Source of the DNA: Desulfovibrio piger
GTDB taxonomy: Bacteria; Desulfobacterota; Desulfovibrionia; Desulfovibrionales; Desulfovibrionaceae
Reading direction: 5' to 3'
Assembly (NCBI RefSeq): GCF_012843875.1
Contig: NZ_JABAFY010000007.1
Coordinates: 23,118 to 87,117 of the forward strand
DNA length: 64,000 nucleotides
The position numbers and the translations under genes are program-made. Positions 17,419-29,725 of the stretch are shown here, one piece after another. The notes beneath the pieces were generated by a model. It had not been told where the DNA came from. It saw nothing but the letters and a program-made list of their open reading frames with translations, and searched no databases. Position 1 is the first letter of the stretch; each line of letters begins with the position of its first letter.

Positions 17419-17452
17419 AAGCCCTGCTGCATCCCTGCACAGGGCTTTTTTT
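17419..17452 (+). terminator. greA terminator
   Basis: AAGCCCTG-N13-CAGGGC followed by seven T residues, 22 bases after greA. Confidence 0.9.
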
Positions 17453-17557
17453 CGGCTTCTGCCCCGCGGTCGTCCCTCTTCCCACAGGGAACTTGGCAGC
17501 TCCGGCCCCGCGTGCTATCCTCGCCCAGACCCATTCTGCCGCTTAAAGGTTCCCCGC

Positions 17558-18661
17558 ATGCCCAACATGTTGCCGCGCCTCCTGTACATCCTTGCCGCAC
17601 TGGCCTGGTTCCTGCTGCTCCGCCCCAACCCCGTCACCATCGTCATGGCCGGATGCTTCGCCTGCCTGACGCTGCCCGTCTACCGGCGTATGCGCTGCAC
17701 GATCCGGCACTGGCGCAAGCGTCTGCGCCTGCGCCATCCGGGCAGGCTGGGGCACATCGTGATCTCCTGCTCCCATCGCCTGCCGCTGTACGGCTATATC
17801 GTCATGATCTTCTCGGCTGTGGTCATCCCCATCAGCACCTTGGTGCTGCTGGTGTCGCCCCAGGTGGCCGGCGGTCTGGCCAGGCTGCGGGAACTCCAGG
17901 CAAACAACTTCCAGCTGCCGCCCGAATGGGTCATGCGCTTCCAGGAGCTGCGCCACAGCCTGGCGGACTATCCCAAAGTGGACAAGATGATCTCGGAGTT
18001 CCTCAGCAACCTCGATGCCATGCTGGCCGATACCATGGGCCTGCTCATCAACCGCAGCGTGGACGTGCTGGGCGGCACCATGACCGTCCTCTGGACCCTG
18101 TTCCTCTTCGTGACGCTCACGGTCATCTTTGCCGCCTACGCAAGCCGCATCAACCTGATCACGGCCCGCATCTTCCACATACCAGCCACCATGCTGGGCC
18201 GTTTCGTCCTGGCCATCCGCCGGGCCCTGCAGGGCGTCATGCTGGGCATCGTCCTGGTGGCCATCGCCCAGGGGGTCCTGTGCGGTATCGGCTTTGCCGT
18301 GGCGGGCATCAAGCAGCCTGCCTTCTGGGGGCTGCTGGCCACGGTCGTGGCGCCCATCCCCTTTGTGGGCACGGCGCTCGTCTGGGGCCCGCTCTGTCTT
18401 TCCCTCTGGTTCTCCGGCGCCACCATGCCCGCCGTGGGCCTGGCCCTCTGGGGCACGCTGGCCGTGACCAGCGTGGACAACATCCTGCGCCCCCTGTTCC
18501 TGCAACAGGGCATCAATGCTCCTTTCTTCGTACTGATCATCGCCATCCTCTGCGGTCTTGGCAGTTTTGGTCCCATGGGGCTCATCATCGGCCCCGTGCT
18601 GCTGGCCATCGCCATGCAGGCTGTGGAAGAAGCCCATCAAACCTACCACCATATGGCCTGA
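17558..18661 (+). CDS. AI-2E/PerM-family membrane protein
   Basis: A 367-residue protein with about eight helices. The C-terminal block GLLATVVAPIPFVGTALVWGPL and SVDNILRPLFLQQGINAPFFVLIIAILCGLGSFG (quoted in part) are conserved in the AI-2E transporter family (PF01594). The family includes AI-2 exporter TqsA, sodium/proton antiporters and proteins of unknown solute, so the function is open. It is six bases upstream of the D,D-carboxypeptidase gene, which suggests co-transcription and perhaps an envelope role. Confidence 0.85.
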   Translation: MPNMLPRLLYILAALAWFLLLRPNPVTIVMAGCFACLTLPVYRRMRCTIRHWRKRLRLRHPGRLGHIVISCSHRLPLYGYIVMIFSAVVIPISTLVLLVSPQVAGGLARLRELQANNFQLPPEWVMRFQELRHSLADYPKVDKMISEFLSNLDAMLADTMGLLINRSVDVLGGTMTVLWTLFLFVTLTVIFAAYASRINLITARIFHIPATMLGRFVLAIRRALQGVMLGIVLVAIAQGVLCGIGFAVAGIKQPAFWGLLATVVAPIPFVGTALVWGPLCLSLWFSGATMPAVGLALWGTLAVTSVDNILRPLFLQQGINAPFFVLIIAILCGLGSFGPMGLIIGPVLLAIAMQAVEEAHQTYHHMA

Positions 18662-18666
18662 AGCTC

Positions 18667-19524
18667 ATGTTCCACTCCCCCTCCATCCCGGGGCGCTGGC
18701 TGTGCGTCCTGCTGCTTGTCCTTGCCATGCTCTCGCTGCCTGCCGGTGCCGATGCGGCCCGCAGGGCCCGCGCTGCCGTCATGATCAACCTGAGCAACGG
18801 CAAGGTGCTGTACGAGCACAACCCCAATCTGTCCATCCCGCCCGCCTCTCTGACCAAGGTCATGACCATGTATGTGGTCATGGACCGCATCAAGATGGGC
18901 CGCCTGAAACGCAACACCAGCATCCGTGTCCATCCTACGGCCCGGGTGGGCGGTTCCAGCATGCGTTTGCGTCCCCGCCAGAGAGTCACCGTGGACCAGC
19001 TCCTTACCGGTATGGCCGTAGCTTCGGGCAATGACGCCGCCATGGCCATATCCCAGCATATCAGCGGCAACAGCCGCAACTTCACCCACCTCATGAACCA
19101 CAAGGCACGCCAGCTCGGCATGACCCGGACGGTCTTCAAGAACCCCACGGGCCTGCCCGCAGCGGGCCAGCGCACCACGGCCCGCGACATGGCCACCCTG
19201 GCCCGCGCCTATCTGCGCAGCCATCCCCAGGCCATGCGCTACCACAGCCTGCGCTCCTTCCGCTTCAACGGGCGCACCCTGGGGGCCACCAACACCATGC
19301 TGGGCATACCCGGTGTCGATGGCCTGAAAACGGGCTGGACCGTGGCCTCCGGTTACAACATCATCGTCACGGCCCGCCGTGGCAAGACCCGCCTGCTGGT
19401 GGTGGTCATGGGCGGCAGGAGCCGCGCTGCCCGCGACATGGTCGCCCACAGCCTCATCGAGGCGGGATTCAAGGCACCCGCCTCTCCCCAGCAGGTACGC
19501 AAGCGCATGCGAGGTGTCCTTTAG
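18667..19524 (+). CDS. D-alanyl-D-alanine carboxypeptidase (peptidase S11)
   Basis: A 285-residue exported penicillin-binding protein. Signal peptide to about residue 30 (LSLPAGADA). The three active-site motifs are present: SLTK near residue 60, SGN near residue 121 and KTG near residue 222. It trims the terminal D-alanine from peptidoglycan stem peptides. It is shorter than DacA because the C-terminal beta domain and membrane-anchor helix are missing, closer to DacF/PBP7-like minimal forms. The start at 18667 follows the upstream stop by five bases. Confidence 0.9.
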   Translation: MFHSPSIPGRWLCVLLLVLAMLSLPAGADAARRARAAVMINLSNGKVLYEHNPNLSIPPASLTKVMTMYVVMDRIKMGRLKRNTSIRVHPTARVGGSSMRLRPRQRVTVDQLLTGMAVASGNDAAMAISQHISGNSRNFTHLMNHKARQLGMTRTVFKNPTGLPAAGQRTTARDMATLARAYLRSHPQAMRYHSLRSFRFNGRTLGATNTMLGIPGVDGLKTGWTVASGYNIIVTARRGKTRLLVVVMGGRSRAARDMVAHSLIEAGFKAPASPQQVRKRMRGVL

Positions 19525-19610
19525 CGCAGCACGTCTTGACCTCGGCACCTTCACGTCGTATGTTTTTCAAATCAATGGCCTGAAAGGCTCAACATTCAAG
19601 GGAGGCCCCC

Positions 19611-19817
19611 ATGTTCGGCATCGGCATGCAGGAACTGTTACTTATTTTGATCGTAGTGCTGCTCATCTTCGGCGCCAACAAACTGCCGGAAATCGGTGGC
19701 GGGCTGGGACGGGCCATCCGAAATTTCCGCCGGGCCTCGTCCGAGCCTGACGAGATCGACATCACCCCCGGCAAGGACAAAAAGCCCACCTCGGGCGACG
19801 ATGCTCCCAAAGCGTAG
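19611..19817 (+). CDS. tatA: Sec-independent translocase subunit TatA
   Basis: A 68-residue protein with one N-terminal membrane helix ([28 protein letters not shown]) followed by an amphipathic helix and a charged tail, the full TatA/E pattern including the FGxxKLPE motif. It would form the pore-like part of the twin-arginine export machine for folded proteins such as periplasmic hydrogenases and formate dehydrogenases. tatB and tatC are not adjacent. GGGAGG precedes the ATG. Confidence 0.95.
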   Translation: MFGIGMQELLLILIVVLLIFGANKLPEIGGGLGRAIRNFRRASSEPDEIDITPGKDKKPTSGDDAPKA

Positions 19818-19828
19818 AGGATCCTGCC

Positions 19829-20266
19829 ATGAAAGCTGAACAACTTTCCGTTTTTCTGGAAAACCGCGCCGGCCGTCTGGCCGAAGTGACCCATACGCTG
19901 GCTGAGGCCGGCGTCAACATCCGCGCTCTTTCCCTGGCTGATACCTCCGATTTCGGTATCCTGCGCCTCATCGTTGATGACCAGGAAAAAGCCAAATCCG
20001 TTCTCAAGGAACACAGCTTCACCCTGGGCCGCACCAGTGTGGTCGCCGTGCAGGTGCCCGATACCCCCGGCGGTCTGGACAGCGTGCTGCAGTTCGTCTC
20101 GCAGCATGGCATCAATGTGGAATACATGTATGCCTTCATCACCCGTGAAGCTGACTGTGCCATCATGATCTTCCGTTTCGACAAGACCGACCAGGCCGTG
20201 GATCTGCTCAAGAGCAACGGCTTCACTGTCCTGCCGCCGGATCAGCTGTTCGGCAACAAAGACTAG
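19829..20266 (+). CDS. Double ACT-domain protein
   Basis: A 145-residue protein made of two ACT domains: residues about 4-70 (LSVFLENRAGRLAEVTHTLAEAGVNIRALSL, in part) and 75-140 (VVAVQVPDTPGGLDSVLQFV). ACT pairs bind amino acids and regulate enzymes or transcription. Similar stand-alone proteins are common in Desulfovibrio and in archaea, often next to phenylacetate-CoA ligase or branched-chain genes, but none is here. It follows tatA by 11 bases, so probably shares its transcript. A terminator follows. Confidence 0.85.
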   Translation: MKAEQLSVFLENRAGRLAEVTHTLAEAGVNIRALSLADTSDFGILRLIVDDQEKAKSVLKEHSFTLGRTSVVAVQVPDTPGGLDSVLQFVSQHGINVEYMYAFITREADCAIMIFRFDKTDQAVDLLKSNGFTVLPPDQLFGNKD

Positions 20267-20290
20267 TCTATCTTGCAGATAGCTGTTTTC

Positions 20291-20321
20291 AGGCCCCGCC
20301 CATGCGGGGCCTTTCTTTTTT
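20291..20321 (+). terminator. Terminator after the ACT gene
   Basis: AGGCCCCGC-CCAT-GCGGGGCCT followed by a T-rich run. Confidence 0.9.
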
Positions 20322-20740
20322 CGGCCCGCAACCAGCCCAGCGTCTGCTCTGATGCATCCGGTATCCCCGCCCTCACACCGGATTGCCTGTGCCGGCACAA
20401 GGCTGGCTGCACGCTTGCTGCCGCATCCTCCGCTTTTCATCCTGCTCCTGCCGCGTTTTTCCCGGCCATTCCCCAGTACCCGGGAAAACAGCTGGGAAGA
20501 AAAGTTTTTTGTTTTTATAACATATTGATTTTATTTATTTTATGCTAAAAAAATAACTTTTCTGCAAAAAAAATTCCTTTTGCCCCTTTTCAAGCGCAAA
20601 GAGTGTCTTATCTACTATCCCGTTGCGGGACCGCAGCAATGGTTTACGGCGGTCATGACGCGATAATTTCAGCTCCGCCCCGCGGACGCTGTGCATGCCA
20701 CCCAAGCGTGGCCATAAAAATTTTTGGAGGATCTGACACC
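20322..20740. other. 419-bp region upstream of groES
   Basis: No gene seen. The right half is very AT-rich. Arms AGAAAAGTT (20498-20506) and AACTTTTCT (20555-20563) form a perfect 9-bp inverted repeat flanked by T and A runs. No CIRCE element (TTAGCACTC-N9-GAGTGCTAA) is present; only the fragment GAGTG appears near 20601. A stretch TTTTGCCCCTTTTCAA near 20578 resembles a sigma-32 -35 region weakly. Confidence 0.5.
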
Positions 20741-21031
20741 ATGAAACTGCAGCCCCTGAACGATCGTGTGCTGGTCAAGCGCCTGGAAACCGAAGAAAAG
20801 ACCGCCGGCGGTCTGTACATCCCCGACACCGCCAAGGAAAAGCCCTGCAAGGGTCAGGTGATCGCTACCGGTCCCGGCAAGGTCCTGGAAAACGGCACCC
20901 GCGTTGAACTGGCCGTCAAGAAGGGTGATCAGGTGCTCTTCAACAAGTACGCCGGCACCGAAGTCAAGCTGGACGGCATCGACCATCTGGTGATGCGCGA
21001 AGAAGACATCCTCGCCATCCTGACCGACTAA
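20741..21031 (+). CDS. groES: Co-chaperonin GroES
   Basis: A 96-residue GroES of standard length: [15 protein letters not shown] at the N terminus, mobile loop [11 protein letters not shown] and the closing [22 protein letters not shown] precedes the ATG at 20741. It caps the GroEL folding chamber and lies 60 bases upstream of groEL. Confidence 0.98.
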   Translation: MKLQPLNDRVLVKRLETEEKTAGGLYIPDTAKEKPCKGQVIATGPGKVLENGTRVELAVKKGDQVLFNKYAGTEVKLDGIDHLVMREEDILAILTD

Positions 21032-21091
21032 CGCATACGCGCCGGTCATACACACTCTCCGCTTTTCGATTATTCCCAGGAGGAAAATATA

Positions 21092-22738
<1,647 letters not shown>

Positions 22739-22775
22739 GCCGCCGCGAAGCCCCCGCTTCCGACTGAATGAAAAA

Positions 22776-22803
22776 GGCCCCGCTTCCGGCGGGGCCTTTT
22801 TTG
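22776..22803 (+). terminator. groESL terminator
   Basis: GGCCCCGC-TTCCG-GCGGGGCC followed by six T residues. Confidence 0.95.
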
Positions 22804-23160
22804 TATCCGAGGTTTCCCGGTAATACGATCACGACCGGGCACACTTACTTCGACAACAGCGAAACGGAGGTGGAGCCAACTTACTTGGGCAGACTCCCTT
22901 GGGACATTGGGAAGCCCATCCCTGCTGCACTGTTCAAAACAATAAGGCGCCCCCCAGAGCGGGGAGGCCGGTGTCCGCCATGAGCAAGATCAATGAAGGA
23001 AGGATAGCAGGACAAAGCGATAGTCAGCCTCTCCTCGCCTCGCCTTGGACGTGAAAACATTGCTCACCATATCCTCTTCAAGCAAAGGGGGAGACTCCGG
23101 ACAGGGACAGCGCGATAGCATGCGGCATCTTTGCCCGCACGCCCTGCTGAAGAAAAGATA
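22804..23160. other. 357-bp stretch without a convincing protein gene; possible structured RNA
   Basis: No ORF with a good ribosome-binding site. Local pairing potential is notable: TGGGC...GCCCA around 22887-22916 encloses TCCC/GGGA, and GCCCCCC/GGGGAGGC is found near 22951-22971. I could not match it to tmRNA, RNase P or SRP RNA. A 6S-type RNA or other small RNA is possible but unproven. Confidence 0.3.
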
Positions 23161-23198
23161 CAAAACAAGCGGTCAGCCTGTTACAGCTAACCGCTTGT
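23161..23198 (-). terminator. Terminator of the first tRNA-Arg gene
   Basis: On the minus strand ACAAGCGGT-N16-ACCGCTTGT is followed by TTTTG, just downstream of the tRNA. Confidence 0.85.
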
Positions 23199-23206
23199 TT
23201 TTGTTG

Positions 23207-23283
23207 TGGTGCGCCCGAAGAGATTCGAACTCCTGGCCTACAGGTTCGTAGCCTGTTGCTCTATCCAGCTGAGCTACGAGCGC
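23207..23283 (-). tRNA. tRNA-Arg (anticodon ACG)
   Basis: A 77-nt cloverleaf on the minus strand beginning GCGCTCGTAGCTCAGCTGG and ending with an encoded CCA. The anticodon stem-loop CAGG-CTACGAA-CCTG gives anticodon ACG, and the T arm contains GTTCGAATC. It has its own promoter and terminator. Confidence 0.97.
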
Positions 23284-23297
23284 GTCGTGAGGGTGTT

Positions 23298-23324
23298 CTT
23301 ATAGAAAAGCGGGCAGCCTGTCAA
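23298..23324 (-). promoter_or_regulatory. Promoter of the first tRNA-Arg gene
   Basis: On the minus strand TTGACA and TATAAG are spaced by 15 bases, slightly short but close to consensus in both boxes. Confidence 0.65.
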
Positions 23325-23543
23325 TGCTCTTGAGGAAAGAAAACGATTTTTTTTGAAGCGTACCCCGGAGCGCGGTCACCGGGCCTTATCCTGTGGGATC
23401 GCCCTGCCCTTGAAGGATCGCTGAAAAAGCATTCCTTCCAGTATGCAGAATCGACAGGATGCTGGCAGAGTCCCGCCTGGCCTTCTAGCCAGGAGTCTTT
23501 CCATTTACCATTTCTCCCGCCATGCCCTGCAAAACAATATCGC

Positions 23544-23566
23544 CCCGCCTGAAAACATCAGACGGG
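23544..23566 (-). terminator. Hairpin after the low-complexity secreted-protein gene
   Basis: On the minus strand CCCGTCTGA / TCAGGCGGG (one T-G pair) lies about 25 bases after the stop; only a weak T-run follows. Confidence 0.5.
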
Positions 23567-23591
23567 ACGATTCTCTTGACAGGAAGCCAGC

Positions 23592-24287
23592 TTATTGGGC
23601 AGCGGGCGTACCGCGCAGGCAGCGCAGCAGGGCATCGTAGCTGCCGATGCCGTTCAACCCAGTGGACATGGCCACACACTGGCGGAAAGCCGCCGTAGCT
23701 GCAGCCTCAGCGGCAGTACACTGCTGCATGACGTCAGCATTGCCCTGCGAGAGCTGGGTACAGTAGTTGGCCGTGTCGTAGCCCAGCAGGTTCGCCACAG
23801 GCGAGGCCGGAGCAGCCGCAGGAGCCGGGGTAGCCGCCACGGCGGACTGCCCTCCTTCGGCAGGCGCAGCAGCGGTAGCGGCGGTGGCATCAGAGCCGGA
23901 CAGAGCGCTGTTGAGCAGATAGCCGCCGGCAAGGCCGGCACCCACGCCCAGCAGGGCGCTGCCCATGCCGCTGCCCTGCGACTGCGGTGCGGCCATGGTC
24001 TGGCCGGGGGCCATCGTCTGACCATAGGGCATGCCCTGGGCCGTGGTGGGCTGGGTGGCCGTAGCGGCAGGAGCCGTAGTCGTCGTCTTGGGAGCGGTCG
24101 CCGTAGCCGCCGCTGCCGGGGCAGCGGTCGTCTGTTGCGTGGCCGTCGGGGCAGGCTGGGTCACCGGTTTGCTGACCGTACGCGGGCGGACACGGTTACG
24201 CTTGACCGCCGCATCCGAACAGTCCACAGAGATCATGGCGCCCGCCACCAGAAGGCCCAGCAGCACGGTAAAGACCTTTTTTATCAT
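23592..24287 (-). CDS. Secreted Ala/Thr-rich protein of unknown function
   Basis: A 231-residue exported protein. Signal peptide MIKKVFTVLLGLLVAGAMIS with a following cysteine (VDCSDAA), though not a clear lipobox. Residues about 40-85 are a Pro/Thr/Ala low-complexity linker, followed by a glycine-rich hydrophobic segment GSALLGVGAGLAGGYLLNSAL like the glycine-zipper of small envelope proteins. The C-terminal part has four cysteines (NYCTQLS, MQQCTAAE, FRQCVAM, LLRCLRG) that could form two disulphides. GGAG lies seven bases before the ATG. I recognise no family; an envelope location is likely. Confidence 0.6.
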   Translation of the reverse strand: MIKKVFTVLLGLLVAGAMISVDCSDAAVKRNRVRPRTVSKPVTQPAPTATQQTTAAPAAAATATAPKTTTTAPAATATQPTTAQGMPYGQTMAPGQTMAAPQSQGSGMGSALLGVGAGLAGGYLLNSALSGSDATAATAAAPAEGGQSAVAATPAPAAAPASPVANLLGYDTANYCTQLSQGNADVMQQCTAAEAAATAAFRQCVAMSTGLNGIGSYDALLRCLRGTPAAQ

Positions 24288-24452
24288 CGACAATCTCCTT
24301 TAAAAAGGGAATAGCCACTGAAGGACAGTGCTTCGGTTACTTCTTTTATAATGTATCCTATTCCCTTTCCGCAGGCAAGACAGCTCCTTCTCTTCCGGAT
24401 CCGCCGATCCTGTCATGCGGCAGTCTGCGCCCTGCCCAACTGCCCGTGAACT

Positions 24453-25016
24453 TTACCTCCCTGACAGGATATGGAGACCCGTCGTCTCTCCCCCTTTCAC
24501 GCGCACACGACCGTACAGGCGGGCCCACAGATATGCCGCTGCCGTCATGGACCAGGCAACAGCCAGCATGAGGGCAGCACCCGCCAGGCAGGGGACTACA
24601 GCATACCAGAAGCCCAGCTGCCGGATCTGCTCTCCGCCTGTGACGGCGATAAGGGCCGTGGCCCCTCCCGGCGGATGCACTGTCCCGCTCAGCAGCATGA
24701 CGGCGATGGCTGTGGGCACGCAAAGGCATACAGCCCAGAAGGGCGGCAGCCATTGTGCGCAGGCCACACCGACCAGAGCAGAAAAAAAGTGCCCTCCCAG
24801 CAGATTGCGTGGACGGGACAACGGACTGTCCGGGGCTGCGAACAGCAGTACCGCCGAGGCACCAAAAGAACCTATCAACATGGGCACGCCGTAATCGCCT
24901 ACGGCCAGTCTGTCCAAAGCCGCCACCAGTAACAGGCCGCAGCAGCTCCCCAGCCAGGCACGCCCTACCTTGAGAGCACTTGCGCCCCTTCCTGCCAACC
25001 ATGCTTGTCCGGGCAT
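24453..25016 (-). CDS. HPP-family membrane protein
   Basis: A 187-residue membrane protein with about five helices. The motif TVHPPGGATALIAVTGG names the HPP family (PF04982), and PMLIGSFGASAVLLFAAPDSPLSRPRNLLGGH is the other conserved block (quoted in part). Some plant and cyanobacterial HPP proteins carry nitrite across membranes; bacterial members are mostly uncharacterised. AAGGAG precedes the ATG. It lies next to the nitrogen-assimilation control region but faces away from it. Confidence 0.85.
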   Translation of the reverse strand: MPGQAWLAGRGASALKVGRAWLGSCCGLLLVAALDRLAVGDYGVPMLIGSFGASAVLLFAAPDSPLSRPRNLLGGHFFSALVGVACAQWLPPFWAVCLCVPTAIAVMLLSGTVHPPGGATALIAVTGGEQIRQLGFWYAVVPCLAGAALMLAVAWSMTAAAYLWARLYGRVRVKGGETTGLHILSGR

Positions 25017-25396
25017 CCTGATCTCCTTGTCTGTGTTTGAAGGTCATCCTCTTGTTCCACAGGGAGATACCCGCATCACGCCCGGGATTCCGTGTGCGGG
25101 CGCACGAAAACCATCTTTTCCCGGCAAGAAGCAGGATGGATTCCTCACCATGCAGGCAGGCCAACTTCGCCTTTGCACAGATCCTGTCCAGGGCATATCT
25201 TTCCGCCCTTGTTGTCTTGGTCCGCAGGGAACTATCCGGCACAAAACAACGCTTCGTAACATAGCGTCTGTCCGTCCGGACCTGCGGCTCCGCTTTGTCC
25301 ACATTTTGGTATAAAATTAAAAAAATATAATTATATCAATATGATATATTTCAATTTTCAGTGATTGGGTGTTCAATCAATGTATAGCGCATCAAC

Positions 25397-25416
25397 TTTC
25401 TACATTCTGGTAGAAA
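25397..25416. promoter_or_regulatory. Upstream activator-site candidate A for amtB
   Basis: TTTCTACATTCTGGTAGAAA, the palindrome of site B with one mismatched arm position. It lies 113 bp upstream of site B, centre to centre. Confidence 0.6.
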
Positions 25417-25509
25417 AATAAAAATATCTTCATATCTAGTTGATTTATAAAGATTATCAACCTCAAATCCCGTTTGTGCCGTAAAGCGCATGTTCGTACA
25501 TTCAGCACA

Positions 25510-25529
25510 TTTCTACCATTTGGTAGAAA
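25510..25529. promoter_or_regulatory. Upstream activator-site candidate B for amtB
   Basis: TTTCTACCATTTGGTAGAAA, a perfect 9-bp palindrome with a two-base centre. It ends 117 bp before the sigma-54 promoter, the usual distance for an enhancer-binding protein site. A weaker half-site TGGTATAAA lies near 25307. Confidence 0.65.
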
Positions 25530-25646
25530 TATACCTTTCCCAAGGACTCTTTTTCTTCTGCATTATGGTGCGCTTTCGTTAAATATAAATTTTTTATAAA
25601 TAATTTTAGCTTATTACATCAACAAACCTTCCTCATATCTGCTTCT

Positions 25647-25662
25647 GGCACAAGGATTGCTT
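25647..25662 (+). promoter_or_regulatory. Sigma-54 promoter of amtB-glnB
   Basis: TGGCAC-AAGGA-TTGCT matches the -24/-12 consensus with the correct spacing. It lies 110 bp before amtB and implies activation by a AAA+ enhancer-binding protein under nitrogen control. Confidence 0.85.
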
Positions 25663-25771
25663 TGTCCTGTGCCGTCTGCCGCTGCTCGCTGTCTGAGAAA
25701 ACGGCAATCATATTTTCCGCAGTGCACAGGCCCGATACCTGTCGCACCGCCAGACCACAGGAAGGTTTTCC

Positions 25772-26980
25772 ATGAATCCTGCAGACACCGCGTTCATCAT
25801 CCTTTGCGCCACGTTCGTCATGCTCATGACCCCGGCTCTGGCCTTATTCTACGGCGGGCTCGTCCGGTCAAAGAACATCCTCTCCACATGCATGCACAGC
25901 TATGCCTCCTTGGGGATGGTTTCCATCATCTGGGCCCTGTTCGGCTATTCCCTTGCCTTCAGCGGCGATATCTCCGGCCTTATCGGCAACCTTGACCATG
26001 TGTTCCTCATGGGCGTGGGGGGCGAAGCCAACGGCCCCGCAGCCAATCTGCCGCATAATGTCTTCATGGCCTTCCAGTGCATGTTCGCAGCCCTTACCGT
26101 GGCGCTCATTTCCGGTGCCTATGCCGAACGCATCCGTTTCTCGGCCATGCTGGTCTTTTCCGCACTCTGGACGGTCTTTGCCTATTGCCCCATGGCACAC
26201 TGGGTCTGGGGCGGTGGCTGGATGGCCAAGCTGGGCGCCGTGGACTTTGCCGGTGGTGCCGTAGTGCATATGGCTTCCGCCGCAGCTGCCCTGGCCTGCG
26301 CCCATGCGGTGGGGCCCCGCGCTGATCTCGGCAAGACGCCCATGATCCCCAATAATCTGCCCATGACGCTCTTTGGCGGCGGCCTGCTCTGGTTCGGCTG
26401 GTTCGGCTTCAATGCCGGCAGTGCTCTGGCTGCCAACGCCCTTGCGGGCCACGCCCTGGTCACCACCCATCTGGCCACGGCCGGCGGCATCTTCGGCTGG
26501 ATGCTCCTTGAATACCTGCGCTTCGGCAAGGCCACGACCCTGGGTGCCATCTCCGGTGCGCTGGCGGGCCTCGTCTCCATCACGCCCGCAGCCGGTTTCG
26601 TGGGAGTCATGCCTGCTTTGGCCATCGGCTTTGCCGGCGGCATGATCTGCTACGGTGGCATCCTGCTCAAGAACCGCCTGGGCTATGACGACGCCCTCGA
26701 CGTGGTAGGCATCCACGGTGTAGGCGGTACCTGGGGCGCCTTTGCCACCGGTCTGTTCGCCTCCGCCAGCATCAACGGTGTCAACGGCCTGTTCTACGGC
26801 AATCCGTGGCAGCTTGTGGTTCAGATCATCTCCATCGTCGCCACCTGGGGCTTTGTTTACCTGGTCAGCCGCATCCTGCTGAAGCTGACGGATGCCCTGG
26901 TGGGCCTGCGTGTGGATCCCGCCTCCGAGACCCGGGGTCTGGACCTCAGCCTGCACAACGAACGCGGCTACACCCTGTAA
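25772..26980 (+). CDS. amtB: Ammonium transporter Amt
   Basis: A 402-residue channel with 11 helices. It contains ALALFYGGLVRSKN near the N terminus, the pore region WVWGGGWMAKLGAVDFAGGAVVHMASA (in part) with the conserved Asp, and the twin histidine segments LVVTTHLA-like ALVTTHLATAGG and VVGIHGVGGTWGA. It brings ammonium into the cell when scarce. AGGAAGG precedes the ATG; glnB follows by 46 bases, the classical amtB-PII pairing in which PII plugs the channel. Confidence 0.96.
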   Translation: MNPADTAFIILCATFVMLMTPALALFYGGLVRSKNILSTCMHSYASLGMVSIIWALFGYSLAFSGDISGLIGNLDHVFLMGVGGEANGPAANLPHNVFMAFQCMFAALTVALISGAYAERIRFSAMLVFSALWTVFAYCPMAHWVWGGGWMAKLGAVDFAGGAVVHMASAAAALACAHAVGPRADLGKTPMIPNNLPMTLFGGGLLWFGWFGFNAGSALAANALAGHALVTTHLATAGGIFGWMLLEYLRFGKATTLGAISGALAGLVSITPAAGFVGVMPALAIGFAGGMICYGGILLKNRLGYDDALDVVGIHGVGGTWGAFATGLFASASINGVNGLFYGNPWQLVVQIISIVATWGFVYLVSRILLKLTDALVGLRVDPASETRGLDLSLHNERGYTL

Positions 26981-27008
26981 CTGCCGAGACATCTCCACCT
27001 GTCACTAG

Positions 27009-27362
<354 letters not shown>

Positions 27363-27471
27363 GGAACCGCTACCCAAAGTTTTTCCGTTTTCCTCCCCAT
27401 CAGGCCGCCGTGAAAGGTGTCACCCTCTCCTTTCCAGCGCGCCTGAAAAAAGAGATCCAAGGAGTCTCCCC

Positions 27472-29628
<2,157 letters not shown>

Positions 29629-29651
29629 TCCCCGAACTGGTCCCTTTGTCT

Positions 29652-29692
29652 CCCCGGGCCGGGCATGACCATCCCCGCCCGGGGGCGTTTTC
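29652..29692 (+). terminator. Hairpin between glnN and gltB
   Basis: CCCCGGGC-N17-GCCCGGGG followed by GCGTTTT. It could end part of the amtB-glnN transcript so that gltB is made in lower amounts. Confidence 0.65.
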
Positions 29693-29725
29693 CCTCCACT
29701 CCCCCAGCCTTCCCAGGAGTGACAT

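Noticed and set aside
20590..20640. Possible CIRCE (HrcA) site before groES
   Set aside because: Only GAGTG with a partial right arm is present; no TTAGCACTC partner at the needed distance.
22840..22985. tmRNA, RNase P RNA or SRP RNA in the groEL-tRNA gap
   Set aside because: None of the hallmark sequences of these RNAs was found on either strand; kept only as an unspecified RNA candidate.
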